Below are positions 43,683 through 51,411 of a DNA stretch of 64,000 nt, piece after piece. How positions within the stretch are numbered: position 1 is the first letter of the stretch; each line of letters opens with the position of its first letter. The position numbers were made by a program, and so were the translations under genes. Under the pieces are notes generated by a model. That model was not told the DNA's origin and ran no database searches. It saw nothing but the letters and a program-made list of their open reading frames with translations. The stretch covers positions 682,001-746,000 of the forward strand of contig NZ_NNRI01000022.1 of assembly GCF_002270415.1 (NCBI RefSeq), in the 5' to 3' direction. Source of the DNA: Mesorhizobium sophorae (GTDB lineage: Bacteria; Pseudomonadota; Alphaproteobacteria; Rhizobiales; Rhizobiaceae).

Positions 43683-44158
43683 TGGCTGGTGTAGCAGTCT
43701 CAACCACAATCAACGGCGACAGCGTCGAGTACCTTTGCCAGCCGGACGAGACGCTGCTCGACGTCTTGCGCGATCGCCTGGGGCTGACTGGCGTCAAGGA
43801 AGGCTGCGGCACCGGCGACTGCGGCGCCTGCAGCATCATCCTCGATGACCGGCTGGTGTGTTCGTGCCTGGTGCTCGGCGCGGAAGCCGAGGGCCGCCGC
43901 GTCGAGACCGTCGAGGGCATGGCGCATGGCGACAGCCTGCACCCGCTGCAGCAAAAATTCCTGGAGCATGCAGCACTTCAATGCGGCATCTGCACGCCTG
44001 GCTTCCTGATCGCGGCCAAGGACCTGCTGGCCAAGAACCCCGATCCGACCGAGGAGGAAATCCGCTTCGGCCTCGCCGGGAACCTCTGCCGCTGCACCGG
44101 CTACGACAAGATCGTGCGTGCCGTTCAGGACGCGGCAAACGTAATGAAGGGAGCATGA
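43682..44158 (+). CDS. Molybdenum hydroxylase [2Fe-2S] subunit (CoxS/XdhC-like)
   Basis: 158 aa. Plant-ferredoxin-type cluster ligands are in GCGTGDCGACSI and the following C-x11-C set; the second cluster is in CGICTPGF and CRCTGYDKIV. It relays electrons from the Mo site to FAD. Start ATG at 43682; the frame upstream is part of the FAD subunit gene. Overlaps the large subunit gene by 4 bp (ATGA). Confidence 0.93.
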   Translation: MAGVAVSTTINGDSVEYLCQPDETLLDVLRDRLGLTGVKEGCGTGDCGACSIILDDRLVCSCLVLGAEAEGRRVETVEGMAHGDSLHPLQQKFLEHAALQCGICTPGFLIAAKDLLAKNPDPTEEEIRFGLAGNLCRCTGYDKIVRAVQDAANVMKGA

Positions 44159-46425
44159 CGATGAATTTCGATCCGCGTTACTCCACTCGCAACTTCGCCT
44201 CCGTCGGCACACGTCCTATCCGCCCCGACGGCGTCGACAAGGTGACGGGCCGCGCGCGCTACGGCGCGGATTTCAACATGGCCGGCCAGTTGGTCGGGCG
44301 TGTTCTCAGAAGCCCCCACGCCCACGCCACGATCCGGAAGATTGACACGTCGAAGGCGGAGAAGCTCCCCGGCGTAAAGGCGGTGATCACCGCTGCCGAC
44401 CTGCCAGACCTCACCGATGGCGATGCCGCCATGTACGACATCCTCGACAATTGCATGGCGCGCACCAAGGCGCTCTATGACGGCCATGCGGTGGCCGCGG
44501 TGGCAGCCGTCGACGTCCGCACGGCAAGGCAGGCGCTGAAGCTGATCGAGGTCGACTACGAGCTTTTGCCGCATGTCACCGATGTCGACGAGGCGATGAA
44601 GCACTCCGCACCCCTCATCAACGACGCCATCTTCACCGAGGGCCTCGAGGAAAAGCCGGTAAAGCCGTCCAACGTCACCAAGCGCAGCCAGTTTGGCCAT
44701 GGCGACGTCCACCAGGGTTTCGGGCACGCCGATTTCATCGTCGAGCGGTCGTTCAAGACCGAGCAGACGCACCAGGGCTATATCGAGCCGCATGCCTGCG
44801 TGGCGAGCGTCAGCTCCGACGGCACCGCCGACCTTTGGGTCTGCACGCAGGGGCATTTCGTCTATCGCCAACACTGCGCCCAGCTGCTTGGCATGGAGGC
44901 CTCTAAGCTGCGCGTCACCTCCTCGGAGATCGGCGGCGGCTTCGGCGGCAAGACCCATGTCTGGGCCGAGCCGGTGGCGCTGGCGCTGTCGCGCAAGGCG
45001 GGGCGCCCGGTCAAGCTGGTGATGACCCGCGACGAGGTGTTCCGCGCCTCGGGCCCGACCAGCGCCACCTCGATCGACGTGAAGATCGGCGCCCGCAAGG
45101 ACGGCACCATCACCGCCGCTGAAGCGACGCTGCGCTATTCCTGTGGTCCGTATCCGGGCTCCTGGGCCGAGATCGGCGCCATGACGGCGTTCGCCTGCTA
45201 CAGGCTCGAGAACGTCAAGACGGTCGGCTACGAAGTGCTGGTCAACCGGCCGAAGACGGCGGCCTATCGCGCGCCCTCCGCACCCATGGCGGCGTTCGCG
45301 GTGGAAAGCGCGGTCGACGAACTGGCCAAGGAGATCGGCATGGACCCGGTCGACTTCCGCATCAAGAACGCAGCGCAGGAAGGCACCAGGTCGTCCTACG
45401 GCCCGGTCTATGGCCCGATCGGCATCGGCCCGACGCTGGAGGCGGTGAAGAACCACCCGCACATGAAGGCGCCGCTCGGCAAGAACCAGGGCAGGGGCAT
45501 GGCCTGCGGCTTCTGGTTCAACTTCGGCGGCCAGACCTGCACCGACCTCAACATCGGCATGGACGGCTCGGTCTCGCTTGCCGTCGGAACGGTCGATGTG
45601 GGCGGTTCCCGCGCCTCGCTGTCGCTGGTGGCGGCGGAGGAGCTCGGCATCGCCTACGAGCAGGTCAAGGCGATCGTCGCCGACACCTCCAGCCTCGGCT
45701 ACAACGACATGACCGACGGCAGCCGGGGCACCTTCTCGTCCTCCATGGCGACCATCTCGGCCGCCCGCAACGCGATCAAGATCCTGCGCGAACGCGCCGC
45801 GCAGATGTGGGACATTGCCGTCGACGACGTGGTCTGGGAACAGGGCCACGCGGTTGCCAAGGGCGAGAAGCACGGCAATCTCGGCAAGCTGTCGCTGAAG
45901 GAGATTGCCGCCGCGTCGGGCACGACCGGCGGACCAATCGCCGGCCACAGCGAACTCGTCGCCGACGGTGCCGGCGTCTCCTTCGCCACCCATATCTGCG
46001 ATATCGAGGTCGACCCCGAGACCGGCGCCACGAGAGTGTTGCGCTACACGGTGGTGCAGGATGCCGGCAAAGCGGTGCACCCGACCTATGTGGAGGGACA
46101 GTATCAGGGCGGTGCCGCGCAAGGCATCGGCTGGGCGCTCAACGAGGAGTATATCTACGGCAAGGACGGGCGGCTGCAGAACCCCGGCTTCCTCGACTAC
46201 CGCATCCCGGTCTGCTCGGACCTGCCGATGATCGACACGCAGATCCTCGAGATCCCCAACCCCAACCACCCCTACGGGGTGCGCGGCGTCGGCGAGACGT
46301 CGATCGTGCCGCCGCTGGCGGCGATCGCCAATGCGGTCTCAAATGCAGCCGGCGTGCGGATGGCGCATATTCCCATGTCGCCGCCACGCATCCTGGCGGC
46401 GATCGAGGCGGAACGGGCAGGCTGA
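44155..46425 (+). CDS. Molybdenum hydroxylase large subunit (xanthine dehydrogenase family)
   Basis: 756 aa with the molybdopterin cytosine dinucleotide fold: IRPDGVDKVTGRARYGAD, EIGGGFGGKTHVWAEP, and the catalytic Glu in GVRGVGETSIVPPLAAIANAV. The active-site loop reads TAAYRAPSAPMAAF, not the AYRCSFR of form I CO dehydrogenase, so it is not a CODH; a hydroxylase acting on an aromatic, purine or aldehyde substrate is more likely. ATG at 44155 overlaps the previous stop; its own stop overlaps the MoaD-like gene. Confidence 0.92.
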   Translation: MTMNFDPRYSTRNFASVGTRPIRPDGVDKVTGRARYGADFNMAGQLVGRVLRSPHAHATIRKIDTSKAEKLPGVKAVITAADLPDLTDGDAAMYDILDNCMARTKALYDGHAVAAVAAVDVRTARQALKLIEVDYELLPHVTDVDEAMKHSAPLINDAIFTEGLEEKPVKPSNVTKRSQFGHGDVHQGFGHADFIVERSFKTEQTHQGYIEPHACVASVSSDGTADLWVCTQGHFVYRQHCAQLLGMEASKLRVTSSEIGGGFGGKTHVWAEPVALALSRKAGRPVKLVMTRDEVFRASGPTSATSIDVKIGARKDGTITAAEATLRYSCGPYPGSWAEIGAMTAFACYRLENVKTVGYEVLVNRPKTAAYRAPSAPMAAFAVESAVDELAKEIGMDPVDFRIKNAAQEGTRSSYGPVYGPIGIGPTLEAVKNHPHMKAPLGKNQGRGMACGFWFNFGGQTCTDLNIGMDGSVSLAVGTVDVGGSRASLSLVAAEELGIAYEQVKAIVADTSSLGYNDMTDGSRGTFSSSMATISAARNAIKILRERAAQMWDIAVDDVVWEQGHAVAKGEKHGNLGKLSLKEIAAASGTTGGPIAGHSELVADGAGVSFATHICDIEVDPETGATRVLRYTVVQDAGKAVHPTYVEGQYQGGAAQGIGWALNEEYIYGKDGRLQNPGFLDYRIPVCSDLPMIDTQILEIPNPNHPYGVRGVGETSIVPPLAAIANAVSNAAGVRMAHIPMSPPRILAAIEAERAG

Positions 46426-46670
46426 TGGTCGAAGTGACGCTCTGGGGATCGCTTGGCGCGGCCGCCGGAGGCAAGAACAAGGTCGAGATCGAGGCCAAGG
46501 ACATAAGGGAGCTGTTCAGGAAACTGGCTGAACAGTATCCCGGCATCGAGCCCTTGATCGACCGCGGCATCGCCGTCGCCATCGACGGCACGATCTATCG
46601 CGACACCTGGTCGAAGGAATTGCCAAAGGGCTCGGAGATTTTCCTGCTGCCGAGGCTGGCAGGGGGATAA
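46425..46670 (+). CDS. MoaD/ThiS-like sulfur-carrier protein in a hydroxylase operon
   Basis: 81 aa beta-grasp protein ending in LPRLAGG, the Gly-Gly tail that is adenylated and thiocarboxylated in MoaD and ThiS. It starts at 46425, overlapping the TGA of the large subunit gene by one base, so it is translated with the molybdenum enzyme. A dedicated carrier might supply sulfur for molybdopterin or for the Mo=S ligand of this enzyme. That role is inference; the family call is firm. Confidence 0.85.
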   Translation: MVEVTLWGSLGAAAGGKNKVEIEAKDIRELFRKLAEQYPGIEPLIDRGIAVAIDGTIYRDTWSKELPKGSEIFLLPRLAGG

Positions 46671-46762
46671 TTGGACAAGCGTCTCGCTGCTGTCGCTTAG
46701 CAACGAGCCCGACACCATGCCGCAGGCATCGACGCGACGGGCGCCGAGGGCCGTACCCGACT

Positions 46763-47050
46763 CTATGTTGCCTTCACGATTCTCGGTTTGGTCGGTCGGC
46801 GGGATTGAGCCGCGCTCTCGAGGGCCAAGGCTAACCGCTTCTCGTCTTCGATGGCGCGGTCGACTGCCTCAATTTCCTCTTGGAGCGCCTTTAACTCGGC
46901 TCCGTAGCTGGAGCCGTCGCTATCCCCGATCTGAAAGCCACTTGCCCGCATTGCGTCGCGGGTATGGTGCACGTTACGGACTCCTTCGCGTCGAGTCGCG
47001 ACCAGGATTTCCCTGAACTCTCCAAGACGTTCAACGTGATTGCGAGTCAT
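46763..47050 (-). CDS. Small hypothetical coiled-coil protein
   Basis: 95 aa, ATG at 47050 with AAGGAGAA about 6 nt upstream. Charged helical sequence with a probable coiled coil (ELKALQEEIEAVDRAIEDEKRL) and a basic tail (RRPTKPRIVK). No family recognised. It is the first gene of an accessory stretch. Confidence 0.55.
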   Translation of the reverse strand: MTRNHVERLGEFREILVATRREGVRNVHHTRDAMRASGFQIGDSDGSSYGAELKALQEEIEAVDRAIEDEKRLALALESAAQSRRPTKPRIVKAT

Positions 47051-47597
47051 TGCGTTCTCCTTACAGCGTAGAAGGTTTGAATGACTACAGGAGATACTCT
47101 CGACAAAGCATGAGTGCGAAAGCTCAAATTTGAACGTCTTGCAATAACGTGGAGCGCAGCAGCCGGAAATTGGCTTGGGACCCAGGTGTTAGACTCTTCC
47201 GCCGAGCGCGTCTGCTGCTCGGCTCGCTTGCTCGTCGGCGCGCTTGCTGGTCCATCCAGCTGCGGTTCTGGATCGCGAGAGTGCGTTTCTGAGCGCACAG
47301 CGACGCTGGTCTCAATGTCCGAAAAGAGGCGCAAGGCGGACCTGCCCGATGTTTCATGCGCGAACGCCTGAGGTGCGAGCGCCGCCATTAACCATCGATT
47401 AACTATCCGGTCGCCTTTAATTCAAATTTGCAGCATACTGATTTGGGTAGCGAGGCTATTCAAGGAGACTGGAACAAGAGGTAATTCTCCTTTTCGCGCA
47501 CACCTGCCACTCGCGACAGTCGAAATTGAAAAGGAACGACGGAACACCGTCGTCTCATAGGGAGGCGCCAGCATCATGTTTGATGAGGAGCGCCAGA
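47051..47597. other. 547-bp intergenic with a CtrA-type box
   Basis: No convincing gene: one 85-codon open frame (47114-47371) lacks a ribosome-binding site and coding composition. The last ~200 bp are AT-richer and contain the TTAA-N7-TTAAC box at 47388-47403. The rest shows nothing recognised. Confidence 0.55.
47388..47403. promoter_or_regulatory. CtrA-binding-site-like box
   Basis: TTAA at 47388-47391, seven bases, TTAAC at 47399-47403: an exact match to the alphaproteobacterial CtrA consensus TTAA-N7-TTAAC. It lies ~195 bp upstream of the small gene at 47598. A chance match is possible in this AT-rich patch. Confidence 0.45.
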
Positions 47598-47879
47598 ATG
47601 AAGATCGAAGATGCAGTTACGGCAGTGACGTCAGAGGCGAGCGCGCTCATGTCTTGCCTCGGCCAGCCCGTTATCGCTTACCACGTCACGGAAATCATGA
47701 GAGAGGCAGACCTTGCACACGCCCGCGAGATGCAACTCGCGCTGCTGCGACGAAGCATCGAAGCTCTTGTCGATGACGGCCTGGAAGGCGTCGCCGCCGA
47801 ACATTTTGCATCCCAGTTCGACGGCCGCATCGGCTTGACCTGGAGACTCCTGCACGCATCCGACGGCGTGGCGCATTGA
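47598..47879 (+). CDS. Small hypothetical protein
   Basis: 93 aa from the ATG at 47598, preceded by GAGGAGC ~7 nt upstream; the frame start at 47526 is less likely. Helical (MKIEDAVTAVTSEASALMS; REMQLALLRRSIEALVDDG). No family recognised. Confidence 0.5.
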   Translation: MKIEDAVTAVTSEASALMSCLGQPVIAYHVTEIMREADLAHAREMQLALLRRSIEALVDDGLEGVAAEHFASQFDGRIGLTWRLLHASDGVAH

Positions 47880-48087
47880 TCAAGACCAGAGCGGTAGGTC
47901 GCGCCGCGGCGCGCCGGAGCGCAGAACCCAGTAAGTTCCATTCAGCACGCGCCGATCATCAACGCGTGGCGGCGAAATCGCTTTCGTCCAACCCGCGGGC
48001 CGATAGCCGACAATCCACAAATCCACCAATCTCGATCATTTCCCGGTTTATGGGTTCACGGCCTAGATCAGTAGCGTGTGGTGTTCC

Positions 48088-49152
48088 TCACATCGGAAGC
48101 TCCGGGCTATTCTCAGCAAAGTATTCGTGATTATCAGCGTTTGATGTGGCTCTAGGCGGGTTTTCGGCCGCGAGTACCTTGGCGGCATCCTGACCATAGA
48201 CATAGTCGTTTGTTGATGCGACGATGAAAAAGTGACTTATTTCATGTATAATCGTTCCAGACCTTGAATCCGTTCCTTTCAGAGCGGCTAGCCAGAACTT
48301 GGGACAAACAAAGATACTGTAAGGTTGATTACGGTACACATATGCATAGTCTCCCGATTCGCAGTCGCTGCCGTGGCATCCAAACGATATTGCTTTGTTT
48401 GCAAGAGCATCCGCAATCTTCGAGAAATTTCCAGTGGCCTTTGCGTACAGTCCTACGGTATGCGCCCCAAACCATGTCAGATATCGTTGGGAATTCGGTT
48501 GCTGGGCCGAGGGCGTGGCCTGCAAAACCTGCAGGGCAGCCGATGCTATGTTATTTGCTTCCGCCAGCGCAGCGCCAATATCATCCTGTTGAGGGCTGTC
48601 ACACTGGTCGAATTTGGGAGCCGAGAGCGGTATCCGTTCCGGAGGAATCCGACCTGACAGAAGCCTGAACGTGGCGGCGTTGCTCAAAACTGCTGCCCGT
48701 CTCAGGGCACCTGGACGGCCAATCAGCAGACCCACTCCCTCTGTATCGTAGGTAACCGCATAGTTCCCTGCTTCATAGATGGCGTAGTACAATGACAGAT
48801 CGACGGGCACCGAAATCGATTGTCCGGGTTCAATATTGATAAAATCAGCCTCAGTCGGTTCTCCTCGCTTCACCAAACGGCCGATATACTGAATTGGCTG
48901 CGACCCTCTCGTCACTGAAAATATTTCGCCGGAGACGCCGTTGATTGGCGTGGTCCACCTGAGCACCCTGATCGGGCTGCCTGATCGGTTCGTGAGAGTA
49001 AAGTCAATAATTAGGGGGGTATCGTTTCCATAAGAAGGCAGGCGCGATTGCAGAACTATCTCAATTTCCTGATTCTGCTGCGCAAACGCCAAAGGCACAA
49101 CGCTAAAAAAACACGAAAGTGCCAATACAATATTTCGAACAATACTCGGCAT
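48088..49152 (-). CDS. Secreted M35-family metalloendopeptidase (Lys-N/deuterolysin type)
   Basis: 354 aa with a signal peptide (LALSCFFSVVPLAFA-QQ). The N-terminal ~170 residues form a beta-rich prodomain (VLRWTTPINGVSGEIF). The C-terminal domain has the aspzincin zinc site: H303-E-x-x-H307 and third ligand Asp316 in TNDYVYGQDAA, followed by NADNHEYFAENSP, typical of the peptidyl-Lys metalloendopeptidase branch. These enzymes are common in fungi and sporadic in bacteria. Base composition is clearly lower in GC than the surroundings, suggesting acquisition by transfer. Expected extracellular or periplasmic protease. Confidence 0.88.
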   Translation of the reverse strand: MPSIVRNIVLALSCFFSVVPLAFAQQNQEIEIVLQSRLPSYGNDTPLIIDFTLTNRSGSPIRVLRWTTPINGVSGEIFSVTRGSQPIQYIGRLVKRGEPTEADFINIEPGQSISVPVDLSLYYAIYEAGNYAVTYDTEGVGLLIGRPGALRRAAVLSNAATFRLLSGRIPPERIPLSAPKFDQCDSPQQDDIGAALAEANNIASAALQVLQATPSAQQPNSQRYLTWFGAHTVGLYAKATGNFSKIADALANKAISFGCHGSDCESGDYAYVYRNQPYSIFVCPKFWLAALKGTDSRSGTIIHEISHFFIVASTNDYVYGQDAAKVLAAENPPRATSNADNHEYFAENSPELPM

Positions 49153-49986
49153 TTTTATGCTCCTATATAACCACGATTAGACTCTATTGCTTCGTCTAAG
49201 TGAGTTTTTAGTTTGCGATAACATACCGGAAACGCCCACGGCCTACCTTGCAAGTTAGGAATGAAATTGCTGCAGGCCGGGCATTGCAACTTACCGCAAA
49301 TTCAAAAAAACAGGAACACGAAATCATGTCCGTGGCCTCGTATGCCATCGATTTCGGCTGACACCTTCTTTGGGGTGGTATAAGATGAATGGGTACTTTT
49401 CCATCAAGCTCCATAAGAGGGGGCCATCATGAGCGAGCGTCGGAAAGGCATAATAACCAGCTGCGCGATTTTGAGGTTTTTTGCCCTGGTTTTCGGGTTC
49501 TGTTTTGCTTTCAGCGGCACTGCTTCAGCTGATTCCTGCGGAACAGAGGCTACTCCCGGTTGGAATCTCGAGAATCCTCCGGCCGAAGATCGTCAAGCAA
49601 TTCAAGATCTTTTGTCCCGCTATGCCTGGACGATCGACGAAAGAAATGCAGCCGCGTTCACCGCCCTCTTTGCGAAACCGCAATCGTCTTACTACGAGAT
49701 TTGCAGTACAAGCAGCAGTATCCTCAAGTTGACACTCGACCTTGGTCCGGAGTCGCCAGACGATCTTCTTGAGCAGATGAAAATAATAGTTAAGAAACTG
49801 GAAACCGATAAGCTCCAGACCCGGCATCTCGTGACCAACACCTTGTTCGACGTGGTTGATGGTAAGACAGTGAATACCAAATCGATAGTCCTGGTCACTC
49901 TGCAGGACTCCCACTCTCCGGCACCGGTTCTTGACTATTCGGCGGATGCCCGGGCCTCTTTTGTAAAGGGCGACGACGACATCTGG

Positions 49987-51297
49987 GCACCTCGAACTAC
50001 GGCATTTCCGAGACCTGTGGGGCGGCAAAGCGGTTCGGCCCGGGCTGATGGCGGGAAGTGGCTTCGGTTTTGGTCGTTGAGGTTGATGCTGGGTGCCAAG
50101 TTTGGCGTCGCGGCGGCGTTTTCCGCCGCTTTTGGCGTCATGCAGGCGCAGTTCGCCCCTGGTGCCAGACGTAGCGCATCAGATTGTAGGCGAGGTTCGT
50201 CATGCCGATCTTGGTCCTGGCGCGGGCGATGCCGATCGTGCGGATGAAGAGTTTCATCTGCGCCTTCTGACGGGCGAAGACGTGCTCGACGAAGGCTCGG
50301 GTCTTTGAGCGCCGGCCGTTGGCCCGCGACGTCGCTTCGCTCATAGGCCGGCCCTTCGGCTTCTTGTGGTGGATTTCGGAGACATATCCGTTCCGGTCGA
50401 GCCACTCCTCGTTCTTCTTCGAGCGATAGGCGGTGTCGGCCCAGACCGTAGACCCGGTATTGGCGCGGTTGAGCACGTTGCGAAGCTGCGCGCCGTCATA
50501 GGCGGATGCGCTCGTGACGTTCCAGCCGCGGATGAAGCCGTGCCGGCGGTCGATGGCGGCATGGTTCTTGTAGCCGAAAGCGGGAATGGCGATGTCGCGC
50601 TGCTGCGCCTTTCCCTCCTCGGCGACCTTGGCCTTGGAGAACTTCACCGTCCAGCGGGCATCGCGATCCTTCTGGCGCAGCTTGGCCGGCTTCTCCTTCC
50701 ATGCGTCCGGCACCTTGCCCGCCTTGATGTCGGCCTTCTCGGCGTCGGTGTTGCGCTGCTTCGGCGCCGCCACGATGGTGGCGTCGACGATCTGCCCGCC
50801 CATCGCCAGATAGCCGGCCTTGGCGAGGTGCTTGTCGAAGCGGGCAAACAGGTTCTCCACCGCGCAGGCCTGCGTCAGATGCTCGCGAAACAGCCAAATC
50901 GTCTTGGCGTCTGGCACTCTGTCGCCGAGCCCCAGTCCGAGGAAGCGCATGAAGGACAGCCGGTCCTGGATCTGGAACTCGGCCTGGTCGTCGGACAGCC
51001 CGTAGAGCGCCTGCAGCACCATGATCTTGAACATCATCACCGGGTCGTAGGCAGGACGACCGCCCCTGGCGCCGTCCGAGCGCTTCAGCACCTTGGCCAA
51101 AGGCTTGCGGAAAACCTCCCACGGCACAACGGCGTTCAACTTCTCCAGGGGATCGCCGGCTTCGCTTAGCCGAGCATAGCGCTCATCGATATCCCAGAAC
51201 CCGGCCTGTCCCCGCATCCAATCCCTCCTTCCAAATCGCAACGGCAGTGAATCACAAACCGGTCAAAATGGGGAGGTTTTTCGAGACCTCCATCTGG
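49987..51297. mobile_element. IS5-family insertion sequence (includes one target copy)
   Basis: The segment inserted into the SnoaL-like gene, ~1.31 kb including one copy of the duplicated CATCTGG or a part of it. It carries one transposase on the minus strand. Its ends share CTCGAA a few bases in from each side (left ACCTCGAACTAC; right, complemented, GGTCTCGAAAAAC) but a clean terminal inverted repeat is not obvious, so the exact ends are uncertain by a few bases. Confidence 0.8.
50138..51217 (-). CDS. IS5-family transposase
   Basis: 359 aa from the ATG at 51217, which has GGAAGGAGGG upstream; the frame reaches a TTG at 51241. N-terminal IS5 domain (GRPAYDPVMMFKIMVLQALYG; MRFLGLGLGDRVPDAKTIW). 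DDE residues are seen as Asp in QIVDATIVAAPK, Asp in VWADTAYRSKKNEEWL, and Glu in FVEHVFARQK. Intact, so the element may still be active. Confidence 0.93.
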   Translation of the reverse strand: MRGQAGFWDIDERYARLSEAGDPLEKLNAVVPWEVFRKPLAKVLKRSDGARGGRPAYDPVMMFKIMVLQALYGLSDDQAEFQIQDRLSFMRFLGLGLGDRVPDAKTIWLFREHLTQACAVENLFARFDKHLAKAGYLAMGGQIVDATIVAAPKQRNTDAEKADIKAGKVPDAWKEKPAKLRQKDRDARWTVKFSKAKVAEEGKAQQRDIAIPAFGYKNHAAIDRRHGFIRGWNVTSASAYDGAQLRNVLNRANTGSTVWADTAYRSKKNEEWLDRNGYVSEIHHKKPKGRPMSEATSRANGRRSKTRAFVEHVFARQKAQMKLFIRTIGIARARTKIGMTNLAYNLMRYVWHQGRTAPA

Positions 51298-51411
51298 CGA
51301 TTTCAATCGCTTACTGTCCACGCCGACTATGCTGCTGGCTCTGTCGCAGCCAAGAAGCGATGACGCCCAAAGATCGGCTATGGGTTCACTGGCACGCTCC
51401 AGTGGGCTGAA

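Larger units (their letters stand above)
49429..51363 (+). pseudogene. SnoaL/NTF2-like secreted protein gene interrupted by an IS element
   Basis: The 5' part (49429-49986) encodes a signal peptide and an NTF2-like domain (RQAIQDLLSRYAWTIDERNAAAFTALFA). After ...DDDIW the frame enters IS DNA. The 3' part resumes in frame at 51298 as RFQSLTVHADYAAGSVAAKKR and stops at 51361-51363. Joined, this gives 207 aa, with a normal SnoaL-like end (DIWRFQSLTVHADY). The repeat CATCTGG at 49980-49986 and 51291-51297 marks the insertion point. Function unknown: the family includes cyclases, isomerases and non-enzymatic members. Confidence 0.85.

Noticed and set aside
42822..46425. Carbon monoxide dehydrogenase (coxMSL)
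   Set aside because: The subunit order fits, but the large-subunit loop TAAYRAPSAPMAAF is not the AYRCSFR of form I CODH, so only a general molybdenum hydroxylase is called.
47114..47371. 85-codon open frame in the 47 kb intergenic
   Set aside because: No ribosome-binding site, Ser/Cys-rich composition unlike nearby genes, and no recognisable domain.
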